Part shown: piece by piece, positions 13,285-13,426 of the stretch
Numbering within the stretch: position 1 is the stretch's first letter
Layout of the letters: every line of letters starts with the position of its first letter
NCBI GenBank assembly: GCA_045577925.1
Contig: JAZNJH010000052.1
Location: 1 to 13,426 of the forward strand
Direction of reading: 5' to 3'
Length of the DNA stretch: 13,426 bases
Source: UBA4717 sp045577925
GTDB taxonomy: Bacteria > Bacillota > Clostridia > Oscillospirales > CAG-272
Notes under the pieces: generated by a model
What the model saw: the letters and a program-made list of their open reading frames with translations, nothing else
The model's database searches: none
What the model was told of the DNA's origin: nothing
Program-made: the position numbers and the translations under genes

Positions 13285-13426
13285 CAAGTTCAAGCCCTCG
13301 GTCTATTAGTATCAATCAGCTGCACGCATTACTGCGCTTCCACACTTGACCTATCAAACTCGTAGTCTACAAGTGACCTTACTAGCTTAAGCTATGGGAT
13401 ATCTAATCTTGAGGTGTGTTTCACGC
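13285..13426 (-). rRNA. rrl: 23S rRNA, 3' end (partial)
   Basis: The minus strand reads the conserved 3' terminus of 23S rRNA, including AAGTGTGGAAGCGCAGTAATG, GCTGATTGATACTAATAGAC and CGAGGGCTTGA. The exact mature end near 13285 is estimated. The gene continues off the right edge. A short CACC/GGTG hairpin (13185-13196) lies in the spacer to tRNA-Lys. Confidence 0.95.

Overview
The window looks like the chromosome of an anaerobic, low-to-mid GC Gram-positive of the class Clostridia (perhaps Oscillospirales/Ruminococcus-like). The evidence is strong AGGAGG ribosome binding sites, consensus TTGACA/TATAAT promoters with 17-bp spacers, a BlaI/BlaR1-type pair, a clostridial-style fused E1 dehydrogenase and the rRNA operon style. 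The taxon is an inference: no 16S is present and only the 3' end of a 23S gene is visible.

Region 1 (1-4730) is a minus-strand operon for a 2-oxoacid dehydrogenase complex, transcribed in the order E2 (lipoyl acyltransferase), E3 (dihydrolipoyl dehydrogenase), E1 (alpha and beta halves fused, running off the left edge). Each downstream ribosome binding site overlaps the preceding stop codon. A lipoate-protein ligase gene (4784-5758, +) is divergently transcribed. It probably attaches scavenged lipoate to the E2. Two consensus promoters stand back to back, and a 31-bp imperfect dyad covers both -35 boxes.

Region 2 (5759-9065) holds the 3' remnant of an AEC-family transporter gene and a shared convergent terminator. 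It then has minus-strand genes for a hypoxanthine/uracil-type DNA glycosylase (TTG start), a 91-aa basic protein of unknown function, a BlaR1-like M56 metalloprotease carrying an extracellular M23/LytM domain, and a BlaI repressor. Two TACA-N2-TGTA operators lie on the blaI promoter. The M23 domain has Gln where the family usually has a catalytic His, so it may sense or bind wall fragments rather than cut them.

Region 3 (9066-9530) has no convincing gene. It contains a locally GC-richer patch with three successive hairpins and then a strong promoter.

Region 4 (9531-12300) is a visibly AT-rich restriction-modification module. It comprises an adenine methyltransferase fused to one type I-like target recognition domain (+), a convergent HNH nuclease with an N-terminal Cys/His cluster (-), and a controller-type XRE regulator (-) starting the nuclease operon. 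Tandem repeats lie at both RM promoters, and a 12-bp direct repeat flanks the module. The low GC and the location between housekeeping genes and an rRNA operon suggest acquisition by transfer.

Region 5 (12513-13426) is the distal end of a minus-strand rRNA operon: 23S (3' end), tRNA-Lys(CTT), two tandem 5S genes, a partial tRNA-Asn duplication, tRNA-Asn(GTT), and a terminator. The two 5S copies differ at nine positions, all in paired positions and all preserving pairing.
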